Assembly (NCBI RefSeq): GCF_001649575.2
Contig: NC_051446.1
Span: forward strand, 21,521,632-21,585,631
From: Kryptolebias marmoratus
Lineage: Eukaryota > Chordata > Actinopteri > Cyprinodontiformes > Rivulidae
Direction of reading: 5' to 3'
DNA: 64,000 nt
Part shown: positions 62,771 through 64,000 of the stretch, piece after piece
How positions within the stretch are numbered: position 1 is the first letter of the stretch
Layout of the letters: every line of letters begins with the position of its first letter
Notes under the pieces: model-generated
Database searches by the model: none
The model's input: only the letters and a program-made list of their open reading frames with translations
Told to the model about the DNA's origin: nothing
Position numbers and translations under genes: made by a program

Positions 62771-63578
62771 AGAGGTTAAAATCATTAGTCTGATTTTATG
62801 TGTGTGTGTGCTGAAACCTCTAAATGAGAACAAAGACTTCTGTGGTTTCTGCAGAGCTGAGTAAAAACCATTTTCCCCTCACAGTGTGTGTGTGTCACAG
62901 ATACATATCAGAGACACCCAGATTGCTGCCTCTTTCTCTCCTCGTGGATCAAGCAGCTGTTCAGCAGCTGTGTGCACAAGTGTGAGAAAATGTGTGTGTC
63001 AGGAGATAAAAGAGGGAGTGTGTGTGTGTGTGTGATTTATGCTGCACCTCCGACCCCTCGGCTCTTGGCCGCCCGTGTCTCTGCTGAGGCTTGCTGACGT
63101 GAGAAAAAGAGGCAGCGAGCATCTCAGGAGGTGGGAGGAAGAGGAAGGTGGAGGAAGGTGGAGGAAGGAGCGGAATGACTGAAAGGTTCAATCTTACGTG
63201 TGCCCTAACCGCCAGCCGCCGTCAGGAGGGGAGGGGCTGACATGTCAACGGACGCACGTCTGAGGAAACCGTGAAGAACACACGAAGGCTCGATCATTCA
63301 GAGAGTTTCAGTTGCATCACAGCCACCAAAAAGATCTCAGACTTTCCATGAGCCTTTTTTTTTTTTCTGATAGATAAATTGGCGACTGAAGAAATGATCT
63401 CACGCCCCCAAGACCCGTTAAAGGCGTTGTTTTGGAAACCTCTCCGTGTTTTCTTTTAGTTTTTATTTCCGATCTGAGGCCGAGCCGCTCTTCGAACGAG
63501 TGGATCATCCCTGGATCGAGGCTCAAAGTGCTGGTTAGGGGAAAGCAGTAATGCAGCAGCTTAATCAGGCTGAAGGGA

Positions 63579-63604
63579 ACACACACACACACACACACAC
63601 ACAC
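63579..63604. repeat. (AC)13 microsatellite
   Basis: Perfect AC tract. Confidence 0.9.
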
Positions 63605-63843
63605 GGAGCTGTAATCTCAAGACCATCCTGTTTTCTCTCTGCAGGCCTCCACCCCCTCACCCATGAGCCTGAATGGACACAGAGACTTTTAAAATTTTGA
63701 CTAAATGATTTTTTTATGTTATTAATGTGTCCTTTAAGATAAATAAATATCCACCAACAGAGAAGAGGAGCCAAGAAGACTCTTTGTTTAATTAAGAGAA
63801 CTCACTGGGAATTCTGTGATAAAGTCAGATTTTATTTATTTTT

Positions 63844-63990
63844 TTAATTCTGGCTGCTAATCCTGGAAATGAGCTTCCCTCGTATGGCGGCCGGGCTTGT
63901 CCTCATGCTCAGAGAGGAGGTGAGGAGCTCGGAGTAGAGCCGCTGCTCCTCCTCATCGAAAGGAGTCAGGAAGAGACCTCCGGCCTCCGG
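63844..63990 (-). CDS. C-terminal exon of an unidentified gene (partial)
   Basis: On the minus strand an acceptor-like gggtctag is followed by 48 codons and TAA (63844-63846). The frame starts PEAGGLFLTPFDEEEQRLY and continues SELLTSSLSMRTSPAAIRGK before ending SRISSQN. A stop codon overlaps the acceptor in this frame, so the exon would begin at 63990. The composition (acidic DEEEQ helix, then a basic Ser-rich tail) is protein-like and contrasts with the AT-rich flank. I do not recognise the family. The gene would continue beyond the right edge, converging on ARL3. Confidence 0.45.
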   Translation of the reverse strand, partial: PEAGGLFLTPFDEEEQRLYSELLTSSLSMRTSPAAIRGKLISRISSQN

Positions 63991-64000
63991 CTAGACCCAG

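Larger units (their letters stand above)
59350..63843. other. ARL3 3' UTR and downstream intergenic DNA
   Basis: ARL3 3' UTR to about 60320, then repeat copies and AT-rich sequence (61100-62600) with no recognisable exon. At 62950-63240 the sequence is purine-rich with GGAGGAAGGT repeats. The right end holds the 3' side of an unidentified minus-strand gene. Confidence 0.65.

Overview
The window is vertebrate nuclear DNA, most likely from a ray-finned (teleost) fish. The genes are multi-exon with GT-AG introns and encode close relatives of known vertebrate proteins. The intergenic and intronic DNA is AT-rich and carries fish-type repeats: a decayed Tc1-like transposase, hAT-type elements, a tRNA-derived SINE, a LINE remnant, a likely solo LTR and many (CA)n tracts. 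The exact species cannot be read from the sequence.

Layout. 905-1296 (+): last two coding exons of PGS1, the mitochondrial phosphatidylglycerophosphate synthase. 6813-19733 (-): a complete cytohesin, best matched to CYTH1, with 12 coding exons plus a 3-nt alternative microexon at 8895-8897. 19734-34629: about 15 kb of repeat-rich intergenic DNA that begins with a triplicated GC-box/CCAAT module acting as the probable CYTH1 promoter. 34630-44124 (-): complete TIMP2, 5 exons, 220 codons. 45892-51914 (-): complete SFXN2 (sideroflexin-2), 11 coding exons, 320 codons. 55867-59349 (+): complete ARL3, 6 exons, 182 codons, with a duplicated CRE in its promoter. 63844-63990 (-): the likely last coding exon of an unidentified gene that runs off the right edge. 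Exon joins were checked by codon phase at every junction given here.

How the genes relate. They do not form a pathway. PGS1 makes the cardiolipin precursor in mitochondria. CYTH1 is a phosphoinositide-recruited exchange factor for ARF GTPases. TIMP2 is a secreted metalloprotease inhibitor. SFXN2 is an inner-mitochondrial-membrane carrier. ARL3 is a ciliary small GTPase. The order combines two human neighbourhoods: PGS1-CYTH1-TIMP2 (17q25) and SFXN2-ARL3 (10q24), with the human genes DNAH17 and USP36 not seen between them.

The most interesting non-coding signals are: the PH-domain-switching microexon of CYTH1; the triplicated CYTH1 promoter module; the duplicated palindromic CRE before ARL3; about thirty copies of one dispersed repeat, most of which carry a YY1-like core; a 62-bp near-perfect inverted repeat at 27487-27865; and four arrays of one AGCTAAAA-type minisatellite, three of them in or beside TIMP2. 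I found no convincing novel multi-gene system.
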